A stretch of DNA of 64,000 nt. Source: Nitrosomonas sp. Is79A3. GTDB lineage: Bacteria > Pseudomonadota > Gammaproteobacteria > Burkholderiales > Nitrosomonadaceae. The notes beneath the pieces are model-generated. The model saw only the letters and a program-made list of their open reading frames with translations. It had not been told where the DNA came from and searched no databases. Where the stretch lies: contig NC_015731.1 of the NCBI RefSeq assembly GCF_000219585.1, positions 3,472,001 through 3,536,000 of the forward strand. The letters are read 5' to 3'. Position numbers and translations under genes: made by a program. Below are positions 26,143 through 34,675 of this stretch, piece by piece; position 1 is the first letter of the stretch; each line of letters begins with the position of its first letter.

Positions 26143-27990
26143 ATGTTTGAAACAAAACAATTTAGAAAGATTGTTAGCACAATGATTTATTTCACAACAA
26201 CCCTGACCTTTTTATCAGTAAACAATGCTTCTGCGGATGGCAACCAAGTCAATTTCGCACTTACAGATAATCCAGGACGCTGGTTTGATACCGGATCCGT
26301 AGTTGCGGGCAACCGTTCGATTGCAATCGCTTCCCCAGGTGTACAAATCAATTTTTCTGGCAATTCCAACACCGTTCATACGAGAACCAGTCTGATTTAT
26401 CCATCCGGTGCAGCGAGTATGCCATTTAATACCGATCCTAAGAAAGGAGGCGATAGCCTAACGTTAACAACACCGGGGTTGTATGTTTTTACCTGCAGCA
26501 TCCATCCGTATATGTTTGGTGCAGTGATTGTGGATGATCCAACAACCACCGGTTTGGATCTTGGATCTTCACTCAGTTTAGTTAATGGAATTACCGTTCC
26601 GAGCAGTAGCGACCTGGCTACACGTCTGTTGCGAACATTCTTTATCGCAACCAACCCGGCTAACTGGCAGAATTACGCGAGTAGCGCGCCATGGCATATA
26701 ACTTATCCAGATGTTGATGTGCGCGTGGATATCGGAGTTGTTAATCTACCCGCTGTGCTCAACGCCCGTTACGGAAATGATATCAATCTGGCGGCGCTGG
26801 CAAATCCAGTGACCCCCGCAGTAGGTGAAATCTGGGTAGCTACCCAGTTTGAAACGACATCAGGTAAATCAAAACCGGGAACGGTATCTGCGATTAGCGG
26901 ATCTTCCTGGCAAGTAACACGCAAAGTAGCGCTACCTTCAATCAAGATGAACAATCCGCATAATATGTGGACGGACAAGGATCAAAGCGTTATTTACGTG
27001 ACACAATGGTTTGACATGAAACTGACGGTTTATGATCGTCAAACCGGTGCACTGATCCGTAATGTATCTGTCGGTGAAGCACCGGCGCATGTGATGACTC
27101 TGACCGATTCGGATCGAATTCATATCACCAATAACGGCGATACACGCACAGATTCTGTGATGGAACTGACTCCTTTTGCTACCCAGATACTGCGCAGGGT
27201 GGACATTGGGCGAGGCAATCCGCACGCACATTGGATGAGTCATGACGGCAAAACCATGGTAACGCCCAATGTCATTACCGGCGATACCACGCAATACAAT
27301 TTCAAGACAAATGTGATAGAGGCTATTTTGCCATCGGGCACTCGTCCATTTAGTCATCCTTTAGCAACGGGCATGATGCCGGACGCCAGCAAATATTACG
27401 TTGCCAATCTGCTGGATAGCACAATTACGGTCGTGGATATGAATACACACCACGTCATCAAGAACATCAACCTGATTGAACACTACGATCCCATATCAGG
27501 AGCAATTTCTGGCCCTGTAGGCGCATTGCCGATTCAGACTCCTGTTTCTCCGGACGGAAAAAATATGGTCACAGCCAATACGCTGACAGGCACAATTACC
27601 ATCATCGATACCCGGCCTAATTTGGCTACAACGGATGAAGTCGTGGCGATGCTGGCATGCGACCCCGGTTGCCATGGCGTTCAATACGGCGCTAAGAAAG
27701 GAGGCGGTTACTACGCCTACGTATCAAGCAAATTCTCAAACAGAATGCTGGTTGTTGATCCAGATCCAAATGGTGATGGAGATCCATCCGATGCCAAGAT
27801 TGTAGGTAAGGTGGGACTTTTCTCGGCAAGCACAACGCTGAAAGATGCCAGCATAACAGGCAATCCAGGAATGGGCGGGCAAGGTATTTTACCGATCCCG
27901 GTGGTTTATAACGGCTGGGTTCAGAATCTACCCGCTTCCTGGAGCAATCAACTGACCCCATCCCAACGTAATCCGTTTATAACTAATTAG
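26143..27990 (+). CDS. Secreted cupredoxin-domain protein with YVTN-type beta-propeller
   Basis: 615 residues. Signal peptide ends near NNASA. Residues about 30-135 form a cupredoxin: the type 1 copper cluster is TCSIHPYMFGAVIV (Cys-x2-His-x2-Met) with a distal His in NTVHTRTSL. After a linker with GLDLGSSLSLVNG, residues about 230-600 are a propeller of YVTN-like blades (WTDKDQSVIYVTQWFDMKL, MPDASKYYVANLLDSTITVV, VSPDGKNMVTANTLTGTITI). A copper electron-transfer domain on a propeller recalls nitrous-oxide reductase in inverted order, but the Cu-Z histidine pattern is not evident. It is probably a periplasmic redox or metal-binding protein. Upstream sequence GGAAGAAGG supports the start. It may be co-transcribed with the RTX gene. 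Confidence 0.78.
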   Translation: MFETKQFRKIVSTMIYFTTTLTFLSVNNASADGNQVNFALTDNPGRWFDTGSVVAGNRSIAIASPGVQINFSGNSNTVHTRTSLIYPSGAASMPFNTDPKKGGDSLTLTTPGLYVFTCSIHPYMFGAVIVDDPTTTGLDLGSSLSLVNGITVPSSSDLATRLLRTFFIATNPANWQNYASSAPWHITYPDVDVRVDIGVVNLPAVLNARYGNDINLAALANPVTPAVGEIWVATQFETTSGKSKPGTVSAISGSSWQVTRKVALPSIKMNNPHNMWTDKDQSVIYVTQWFDMKLTVYDRQTGALIRNVSVGEAPAHVMTLTDSDRIHITNNGDTRTDSVMELTPFATQILRRVDIGRGNPHAHWMSHDGKTMVTPNVITGDTTQYNFKTNVIEAILPSGTRPFSHPLATGMMPDASKYYVANLLDSTITVVDMNTHHVIKNINLIEHYDPISGAISGPVGALPIQTPVSPDGKNMVTANTLTGTITIIDTRPNLATTDEVVAMLACDPGCHGVQYGAKKGGGYYAYVSSKFSNRMLVVDPDPNGDGDPSDAKIVGKVGLFSASTTLKDASITGNPGMGGQGILPIPVVYNGWVQNLPASWSNQLTPSQRNPFITN

Positions 27991-28074
27991 TTAAAACAAA
28001 TATTATTTTAGTCAATCCCTTTAACATCAACACGATGCATCACTACTTTTACTTACATTAATTAGGAGAAAAAC

Positions 28075-28728
28075 ATGAGTTCAGGACATGACGAATTTGA
28101 GGATGATTCATCTGGACACGATCACAAAGCCTTCAAGTTTACAATTGTGGACGGCAAGGTAACTGAGGTGTTCGAACAGGACGATGGCTCATGGAAATCC
28201 AAGTCCATTGATGACGATGGCAGCGAAACTTACACAGTGGAAGGAAGTGAAGTCATCCGCACCGAAGTGAAACCATTCGGCACGGAAACCACTCATTATG
28301 CTGACATGGATGCAGATGGTGTTTATCTGCGTGTTTCTGAGCAATGGCAAATCTCACCGGATGCTCCTCCTGACGGGCACCACTTTAAGTTTGAGGACGA
28401 TCTCTCATTCTCGCCATCAGATGGTGATGATCATATTGCAGTACGCGGGGGTGAGGACTGTCATGGCGGGAACGGGGCTGACGATTTCGTTATCCGTGAA
28501 GCAGCACATTTGCGTATCGCAGACTTTAATTCACTGGAGGACCACGATACTCTGGTGTTTGACACCGGCCTTGGTCTCACGTCAATCGCGCAGCTGGCTA
28601 GTTTTGTTACAGATGCCCATCACGATGGTCAAGATTTTATCGTGCACTTTGGCGATGATGTATCGATCACGCTGGTTGGCGTACAACCGGACCAAATTAG
28701 TTGGGATGATGTCAGTGTAATGAGCTAA
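28075..28728 (+). CDS. Small acidic RTX-like (haemolysin-type Ca2+-binding) protein
   Basis: 217 residues, very rich in Asp, Glu and His and lacking a Sec signal peptide. One nonapeptide-like repeat region reads GGEDCHGGNGADDFVI, with the GGxGxDxφ core. The C-terminal 80 residues (ADFNSLEDHDTLVF, FIVHFGDDVSITLVGV) are the type found at the secretion-signal end of type I secretion substrates. His-rich stretches (SSGHDEFEDDSSGHDHKAF) could bind metals. Strong GGAGAA ribosome site seven bases ahead of the ATG. Followed by a clear terminator. No type I secretion TolC/HlyD/ABC set for it is adjacent, unless the ABC exporter at 29948 serves this role. Confidence 0.75.
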   Translation: MSSGHDEFEDDSSGHDHKAFKFTIVDGKVTEVFEQDDGSWKSKSIDDDGSETYTVEGSEVIRTEVKPFGTETTHYADMDADGVYLRVSEQWQISPDAPPDGHHFKFEDDLSFSPSDGDDHIAVRGGEDCHGGNGADDFVIREAAHLRIADFNSLEDHDTLVFDTGLGLTSIAQLASFVTDAHHDGQDFIVHFGDDVSITLVGVQPDQISWDDVSVMS

Positions 28729-28739
28729 TTCCAAGCAAA

Positions 28740-28763
28740 CAGAGGAGTTTTTCAACTCCTCTG
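28740..28763 (+). terminator. Intrinsic terminator after the RTX-like gene
   Basis: A perfect 10-base stem, CAGAGGAGTT and AACTCCTCTG, with a TTTC loop, starts 11 bases after the stop codon. A second small hairpin (TTGATA and TATCAA at 28766-28771 and 28777-28782) followed by ATTTT lies directly downstream. Together they separate the RTX transcript from the NTPase operon. Confidence 0.85.
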
Positions 28764-28845
28764 AATTGATAAGCGCTATCAAATTTTCCCAAAATAATCA
28801 ACATAAAAATCTTATCTTCTAGGATTCATAGATAAAGGAATTCGT

Positions 28846-29919
28846 ATGAACATTACACACATCAACCAAGAACGCCTTCTCAAGGCCAAGATAGCCTATA
28901 CGCCGCGCAATTTAAAACTGGAATCGGTGGTCGCTTTGCTGGATGGAGACGATGTTATTCCTAAGGCCGGGGATATGGTACTGGCGAAGGTAACAAAGAT
29001 AGGTCACCATGCCGGGTTAGAATTAACACACGGCCGGCGTTCTGCCTTGTTTGTAGGGGATGAAATTATCGTGTGCTACGGTAACCGCTATGCGCCTGAT
29101 CAATTTGAAGCCCAAGTACCCAATGATTTGGAATCGTGCGATCTCGTCGCATCAGGCGGTATCGCAGCACGTATGAATCATCGTCATGCCAATGTAAAAG
29201 CCCCTACCAGTATTCAACCGATTGGCTTACTAGCAGATACTCAACAGCGAATCAATTTAAAAGATACTGCTTTGCCTAAGCTGATTAGCTTGTTTTCTCG
29301 CCCTTACACAATCGGAGTGGTTGGCACATCCATGAACGCCGGAAAAACAACGACCGCGGCAACCTTGATTCGTGGCCTGGTTAATGCAGGTTATACAGTA
29401 GGTGCTGCCAAGGTGACAGGTACCGGCTCAGGCCGGGATACTTGGCTCATGACAGATGCGGGAGCAAAATTAACCTTAGATTTTACCCATGCGGGCTTTC
29501 CTTCGACTTACCTTGCCACACCAGCACAGATTGACAATATTATCGAAACGCTTGTTACGCATTTGAGCGTAGCCAAAGTAGATGCGATTGTGATTGAAGT
29601 AGCGGATGGCTTATTTCAATCCGAAACAGCCGCTCTACTTCATTCCAAGGTCTTTGCAAAAACTGTAGATAGTGTAATTTTTGCAGCGGGCGATGCAATG
29701 GGCGCGGCGGCTGGCATTGCGTGCCTTCAAAGTAACAAATTACCCGTGACTGCCATCAGCGGTCGATTGACCGCATCCCCCCTGGCGATCTTTGAAACTG
29801 AAAAAGCCACCGGATTACCCGTTTTAGATAAAGCGGCACTCAGTTCTCCAACCATAGTCGATGTATTGCAAATTCCCTTGCAGATACCACCATCGCTACG
29901 GAGCGTACTGGCAAGTTAA
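28846..29919 (+). CDS. SIMIBI-class P-loop NTPase of unknown function
   Basis: 357 residues. An N-terminal domain of about 145 residues with no recognised motif (KAGDMVLAKVTKIGHHAGLE) is followed by a P-loop domain: Walker A GVVGTSMNAGKTT (about 157-168), a switch-like region AKVTGTGSGRDTWLMTDAG, and IVIEVADGLF, which resembles dethiobiotin-synthetase and CobQ-like SIMIBI enzymes. DUF1611 hallmarks (TGQTG, EGQG) are absent, so it is not that family. The gene opens the plus-strand operon after the double terminator; its 3' end is followed, 28 bases on, by the ABC exporter start. It could supply a nucleotide-dependent ligation or act as an assembly ATPase for the exported product. Confidence 0.65.
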   Translation: MNITHINQERLLKAKIAYTPRNLKLESVVALLDGDDVIPKAGDMVLAKVTKIGHHAGLELTHGRRSALFVGDEIIVCYGNRYAPDQFEAQVPNDLESCDLVASGGIAARMNHRHANVKAPTSIQPIGLLADTQQRINLKDTALPKLISLFSRPYTIGVVGTSMNAGKTTTAATLIRGLVNAGYTVGAAKVTGTGSGRDTWLMTDAGAKLTLDFTHAGFPSTYLATPAQIDNIIETLVTHLSVAKVDAIVIEVADGLFQSETAALLHSKVFAKTVDSVIFAAGDAMGAAAGIACLQSNKLPVTAISGRLTASPLAIFETEKATGLPVLDKAALSSPTIVDVLQIPLQIPPSLRSVLAS

Positions 29920-29947
29920 GGTTGATTCACTACAACAGCAGGATCCC

Positions 29948-31684
29948 GTGAATATCAATACCCTTTATAAAGACAAAATGATCATTCCACCCATACTTCA
30001 CGGCCGCCGCCGTACTCTGTTTACGCGTCTTGTTGCCAATGGCCTAACTCAAGCTGCATTGGCAATTGGTACGGCGTGGCTGGTAAGAGAAATATTTGAC
30101 AGTTTTCTGATTGCTGAACATCCCACATTCAGCCTGCACGTGGCGTGGCTAATCATTGGATTAATCACTACTGCTGCTGGCATTAGTTGGTTGCGCATGA
30201 TGGAACGTATTGATGCCGAATATATGGGCCAACACTATGCCTCCGAGGTTCGAATTCTATTGTACGATTGCCTGAGTTATCTGACACCCAGAACCTTGCA
30301 AAAACGTAGCAGGGGCGGTGTATCACTCCGTTTTGTCGGAGATATGACTTCATTGCGGCGCTGGGTCAGCATGGGATTGGCGCGTGTAACGGTGGCAGGT
30401 GTATCAACAGCATCCGCATTAGTGGTGTTAGGAATGATCAATTGGCAGCTGACTCTGACGGTCACCCTATCATTAGTCATCGGCACAGGATTAACCTACT
30501 TATTTGGCAGACGCATGCGTGCTGCTGCAATTGAGTCTCGGCGCCGCTTATCCAATTTAGCAGCGAATGTGAATGAAAAAGTAACCAGCATTGCTGTCGT
30601 ACAAGTATTTGGTCAAGTTGATCGCGAACGCGAACATATTGTCCGTCAGGGAAAATATTTACAAAACTCAATGGTCGCACGAGCACGGGTCGCCGGACAG
30701 ATTCTTGGAATAACTGAATTCTCAGTGGCCATGACATCAGCAACAACGCTACTGGCAGGTGTTTTTGCCGTAGCCGCTGGAACAGCCAGTATGGGTTCAG
30801 TAATTGCAGCGATCAGTATTGTCGGCATTCTTTTACCTCCTTTGCGTGATTTAGGACGCGTTCAGGAGTATTGGCATGGCGCTTGTATTGCGCGTGAAAG
30901 AATCAAAGAATTTTTAGACAGCCCTTCATTGGTCGCACAATCAGCAAATGCACCGGATTTAACAGTCAATTCAGGCCGTTTAGAGTTCGCTTCTGTCAGT
31001 GTAGCGGGCGGATTAAGTCAATTGAGTGCCACGGTAGAGCCAGGTACGATTGTTGCGGTAGTGGGTCCCAATGGCGCAGGCAAATCGACACTGTTGTTAT
31101 TGGCTGCACGCCTAATTGACCCTCATGAAGGAAAAGTGATTCTTGATGGGCAAAACCTGGCGGAGCACAACTTGAATTCTGTCCGGCATGCTATCGGCAT
31201 GGCAGGCCCGGATTTGCCTTTGTTGCGCGGTACCATCGATAGGAATTTGCGTTATCGCTGGCGTAATGCACCGGATGAAGAAGTTGCCAGAGTACGCGCA
31301 TTATGCGGTATTGATGAATTACTTGCGCAATTTCCGGAAGGAGAAAAAACACGTGTTGCCGAAGGTGGTTTGAGCTTGTCGGTAGGCCAACGCCAACGAA
31401 TCGCTCTAGCACGTGCTTTACTCGGCAATCCCGCGCTTCTCCTGCTGGACGAGGTGGATGCCAATTTGGATTCACAAGCCAACAAAATCTTAGACCGTGT
31501 GCTCGCTGAACATCAAGGTACCGTATTGATGGTAACGCACCACTTAAGCCATATCATGACCGCTGATGTAATTTGGTATCTCGAGGCAGGCCTTTTGCTG
31601 GAAGTTGGTGCGCCCGCCGAACTGTTATCCGGCAATGGGCCAACCGCACAGTTCTTTGGCATGAACAAATCGGTAGCCATTTGA
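29948..31684 (+). CDS. ABC exporter, fused permease and ATPase
   Basis: About 578 residues from the GTG at 29948, preceded by AGGA; the frame extends to 29861 inside the NTPase gene, and an ATG at 29978 is another candidate. Six-helix permease (about 1-300) and ATPase domain with Walker A GPNGAGKST, Walker B LLLLDEVDANLD and the H-loop VLMVTHH. The signature motif reads LSVGQRQR, with Val in place of Gly, a tolerated change. No peptidase domain. Substrate unknown. Its last base pairs overlap the next gene's TTG start (TTTGA), which ties the two translationally. Likely exports whatever the neighbouring methyltransferase and hydrolase act on, or the RTX-like protein. Confidence 0.85.
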   Translation: MNINTLYKDKMIIPPILHGRRRTLFTRLVANGLTQAALAIGTAWLVREIFDSFLIAEHPTFSLHVAWLIIGLITTAAGISWLRMMERIDAEYMGQHYASEVRILLYDCLSYLTPRTLQKRSRGGVSLRFVGDMTSLRRWVSMGLARVTVAGVSTASALVVLGMINWQLTLTVTLSLVIGTGLTYLFGRRMRAAAIESRRRLSNLAANVNEKVTSIAVVQVFGQVDREREHIVRQGKYLQNSMVARARVAGQILGITEFSVAMTSATTLLAGVFAVAAGTASMGSVIAAISIVGILLPPLRDLGRVQEYWHGACIARERIKEFLDSPSLVAQSANAPDLTVNSGRLEFASVSVAGGLSQLSATVEPGTIVAVVGPNGAGKSTLLLLAARLIDPHEGKVILDGQNLAEHNLNSVRHAIGMAGPDLPLLRGTIDRNLRYRWRNAPDEEVARVRALCGIDELLAQFPEGEKTRVAEGGLSLSVGQRQRIALARALLGNPALLLLDEVDANLDSQANKILDRVLAEHQGTVLMVTHHLSHIMTADVIWYLEAGLLLEVGAPAELLSGNGPTAQFFGMNKSVAI

Positions 31685-32553
31685 AGCTAATCGTCTGGGG
31701 GATATTACTCATGTTGCTACAAGCCTCTACCGCTAGGGCGATAGATATGACACCCCGTTCCAAACCATTAGAGCGAGGAGTTGTATTGCAACGTACGCTG
31801 CAAATGGATTCACGCCAGAAATACTTTCTTTATATACCCCATTACGGTGGAAACAACGCAAGAGTCTTTGTTACCGTACATGGAATTTCGCGTAATGTTA
31901 AAGAACATGCCAAGCGATTTGCAGCTTTTGCTGAGAAATTTGGCGTCGTGATGATCGCCCCCTATTTTCCAGCTGATCGTTTTCCTGATTATCAGAGATT
32001 AGGGCACAAAGGTAAACGCGCCGATCTCATGCTCAATGAAATCGTAACTGAAGTTGCCCAACTTACTGAAGCCAGCACACATAAGCTATACTTGTTTGGC
32101 TATTCGGGCGGAGCACAATTTGTGCATCGTTATATGCTTGCTTATCCGGAACGTGTCGCAAAGATTGTTTTGGGGGCGCCGGGGTGGTACACCCTGCCCA
32201 ATCCAACACTTGAGTACCCAATCGGGATCAAAGAATCCCGCCGCCTACCGCAGATACAATTCGACCCTGCGCAATTCTTACATATCCCTGTTTGTGTATT
32301 GGTGGGAGAAAAAGATAATCGGCGTGATGCAGAACTCAATAAATCATCACAAATTGACAGATTGCAAGGTAGAACCCGCATTGAACGCGGTCAATATTGG
32401 GTAGAAGAGATGAATCATCAAGCCAGAACACAGGGCTTACTGACAACCTATGCATTTCATCTGCTACCTGATTCACCCCACTCGTTTTCTATCAGTATGC
32501 AGCGCGGCGGCATGGGAGAGAAAACATTTGATTTTTTATTTCCTGAGGGATGA
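31681..32553 (+). CDS. Secreted alpha/beta hydrolase
   Basis: About 290 residues from the TTG at 31681, which overlaps the ABC stop and begins a good signal peptide (MKLIVWGILLMLLQASTARA); an ATG at 31711 is the alternative. The fold resembles esterase/depolymerase-type hydrolases: nucleophile elbow LFGYSGGAQFVHRY, oxyanion region FVTVHGISRNV, and a C-terminal His in LPDSPHSFSI. Predicted periplasmic esterase, lipase or peptidase-like enzyme. Substrate unknown; the GYSGG elbow and length suggest a PHB-depolymerase/LpqC-type esterase. Placement between exporter and porin points to processing of an exported or imported compound. Confidence 0.75.
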   Translation: MKLIVWGILLMLLQASTARAIDMTPRSKPLERGVVLQRTLQMDSRQKYFLYIPHYGGNNARVFVTVHGISRNVKEHAKRFAAFAEKFGVVMIAPYFPADRFPDYQRLGHKGKRADLMLNEIVTEVAQLTEASTHKLYLFGYSGGAQFVHRYMLAYPERVAKIVLGAPGWYTLPNPTLEYPIGIKESRRLPQIQFDPAQFLHIPVCVLVGEKDNRRDAELNKSSQIDRLQGRTRIERGQYWVEEMNHQARTQGLLTTYAFHLLPDSPHSFSISMQRGGMGEKTFDFLFPEG

Positions 32554-32660
32554 CAGTGTGCCATTTCTTTCACTTGAACAGATCGAATACGTTTAATTAG
32601 AATCCTATTAAAGATTGGTAGTGATACCAAAAGAATCCGCCAATCTGATAGTGCGCGCAA

Positions 32661-34001
32661 ATGAAAATATCCTGGTTAAAGATTGTGCTCAGTGCAATGG
32701 CTTGCAGCCTCTTAATGAGTATCACTGCTTATGCACAAGAAGATACCTCTGACCGATCGCAGAAATCAATCTCAAAAAAAACCTCCAAAGAAAAGAAAAG
32801 AAGAAAGAAAAAACCTGGCCCCTTCATCGGAAATGCTGGCTTAGGCTATCAATGGAATAAAGGTAAAAGTGAAATCCGCCTTGGCGGGTTTATGCAGATT
32901 GATTCGCGAACATTTTTTGATGATCAAACCAACTCAGGCAACGATGGCTTTATTTTGCGGAGAATTCAACCATCACTCGAGGTTAAATTTAACAAGACTT
33001 ATAGTTTCTATATCATGTCAGGTTTTGGGGCTACACCAGGAATCCTGGATGTCTATCTAGAGGGTAATTTCACGAAACCATTCAATGTTCGTGTAGGCAA
33101 GTTCAAACCCCCGTTTGGGCTGGAGCGGCTGCAATCAGCCACGGCGTTGGCCTTTAACGAACGCGCCTTTCCTACCAACTTAGCACCCAATCGTGAAATC
33201 GGTGCACAAATTTTCGGCAACATACTCTGGGATACGACGGAATATCAGATTGGACTATTTAACGGCGCAATCGACAATAGCTCAGGATTACGCGGCAGTG
33301 TTATTAATTCAAACAACAGCGGTGTAGATTTTGTTGCACGTATTTTCTCCCATCCCCTGAAACATAGCGATGCTGAACTCTTGAAAGGACTTGGGCTAGG
33401 TATTGCTTATAGTTATGGAACGCAGCAAGGCCGCGCACAGCAAGGCCATTATAATTTACCAGCCTTTATTTCTCCGGGTCAGCAAGTCATTGCTTCTTAT
33501 GTACAAGGCGCATTCGCCGATGGCAGCCGCCAACGAATTTCCCCGCAGCTTTACTATCATTACGGCCCATTTGGCCTACTTGGCGAATATACAATTTCCC
33601 AGCAAGATATCAAGATTGGAACATCCACTGATCAGGTTTCAAACGAAGCTTATCAAGCGCAATTATCCTGGGTTGTATTTAATGGCAATGCTTCTTTTCG
33701 CAGGATAAGACCAATTAATCCAATAACGCTAGAAAATATCAGCGCATGGGGTGCTGTGCAACTCGTGACACGTTATTCGGTGTTAAACTTGGATTCCAAT
33801 GCGTTTACAAATGGATTGTTTGACCCGGATCGATCAGCCAGAAAGGCGCAGGACTTCGGAGTGGGTATCAATTGGTATCTCAATCGCAATATTAAATTCC
33901 AATTGGATTACAATCAGACTCACTTTACCAGCAGCGCAAGCGGAGGAATCAACCGCCCCGAAGAGAAGGTTTTGTTTTCACGCATGCAAATCGCATTTTG
34001 A
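32661..34001 (+). CDS. OprO/OprP-type outer-membrane porin
   Basis: 446 residues. Signal peptide (MACSLLMSITAYA), then a strongly basic Lys-rich linker (KKTSKEKKRRKKKPG) and a 16-strand barrel of the phosphate-selective porin family: FMQIDSRTFFDDQ, FILRRIQPSLEVKF, VRVGKFKPPFGLERLQSA and the C-terminal Phe (RMQIAF). In this family loops with Lys/Arg select phosphate or pyrophosphate. The basic N-terminal stretch is unusual and may bind anionic ligands. No phosphate regulatory genes are nearby. A 107-base gap separates it from the hydrolase, so it may have its own promoter. Confidence 0.85.
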   Translation: MKISWLKIVLSAMACSLLMSITAYAQEDTSDRSQKSISKKTSKEKKRRKKKPGPFIGNAGLGYQWNKGKSEIRLGGFMQIDSRTFFDDQTNSGNDGFILRRIQPSLEVKFNKTYSFYIMSGFGATPGILDVYLEGNFTKPFNVRVGKFKPPFGLERLQSATALAFNERAFPTNLAPNREIGAQIFGNILWDTTEYQIGLFNGAIDNSSGLRGSVINSNNSGVDFVARIFSHPLKHSDAELLKGLGLGIAYSYGTQQGRAQQGHYNLPAFISPGQQVIASYVQGAFADGSRQRISPQLYYHYGPFGLLGEYTISQQDIKIGTSTDQVSNEAYQAQLSWVVFNGNASFRRIRPINPITLENISAWGAVQLVTRYSVLNLDSNAFTNGLFDPDRSARKAQDFGVGINWYLNRNIKFQLDYNQTHFTSSASGGINRPEEKVLFSRMQIAF

Positions 34002-34156
34002 TTTTCTTAGCCAATTACAATACGCACTGAACAGATTCTTCTTGCCTAACATACTAAAATAGCGCTTGAAATAGATCCTTTATTCGTTTACTGTCTAAGC
34101 CAATCGCAATCAATAAGCTGGATTGGGCATCCACCAGTCAGAAAGGACTAAGCAAT

Positions 34157-34675
34157 ATGTTCAATTTAGGTTCCATGCTCAATTTAGGCTCCACCGAGCC
34201 GGTCGTAGGCAAGGCGCATACTGTCGTAGTGTGTCCGGCCGAAGAGATTTTCCAGTATGTCGGAGAAGGTTTGTTTCAGAACTATCCAAAATGGTCACCA
34301 GAAGTTAAAGAGCTTGAGCAAATCACTCCCGGCCCGATAAAACTGGGAACTGAAGGACGGCAGGTGCGTATCGACCAAGGACGCCGGACAGAATCTAAAT
34401 TTAAAATCTCCGCATACGAACCCGGCGTACGTTTAACGCTTATCGGGGTGTCTGATCCTTTCCGCTGCACCTATGAATTACAGGCTATCAATCCTGAAGA
34501 ATCAACCAAACTGACATTTTCTTTTGAGCTGCTTGAGATTCTGGCAATCATGCGGCCATTTGAAGGATTGGTTCGTATTGCCATCAAAGAGGGTGCTGAA
34601 AGAACGGTTCAAAATATCAAACGCTTGGTTGAAGCAGAAAGATCCGCAAAAATTTCTGCCAAAAAGGAGGGCTGA
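34157..34675 (+). CDS. SRPBCC family protein (polyketide cyclase-like)
   Basis: 172 residues. START/Bet v1-like fold: VVVCPAEEIFQYVGEGLFQN, WSPEVKELEQITPGPIKLGT, GVRLTLIGVSDPFRCTYEL and a long C-terminal helix (RIAIKEGAERTVQNIKRLVE). Family members bind hydrophobic ligands or act as cyclases/aromatases. AGAAAGGA precedes the start at the usual spacing. It overlaps the methyltransferase start by one base (TGATG), so the pair is one translational unit and is likely to act on the same small molecule or in the same pathway. Confidence 0.78.
   Translation: MFNLGSMLNLGSTEPVVGKAHTVVVCPAEEIFQYVGEGLFQNYPKWSPEVKELEQITPGPIKLGTEGRQVRIDQGRRTESKFKISAYEPGVRLTLIGVSDPFRCTYELQAINPEESTKLTFSFELLEILAIMRPFEGLVRIAIKEGAERTVQNIKRLVEAERSAKISAKKEG

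Noticed and set aside
28846..29919. Assignment of the P-loop protein to DUF1611 or MobB.
   Set aside because: The Walker A fits a SIMIBI enzyme, but the TGQTG and EGQG motifs of DUF1611 and the MobB pattern are missing.
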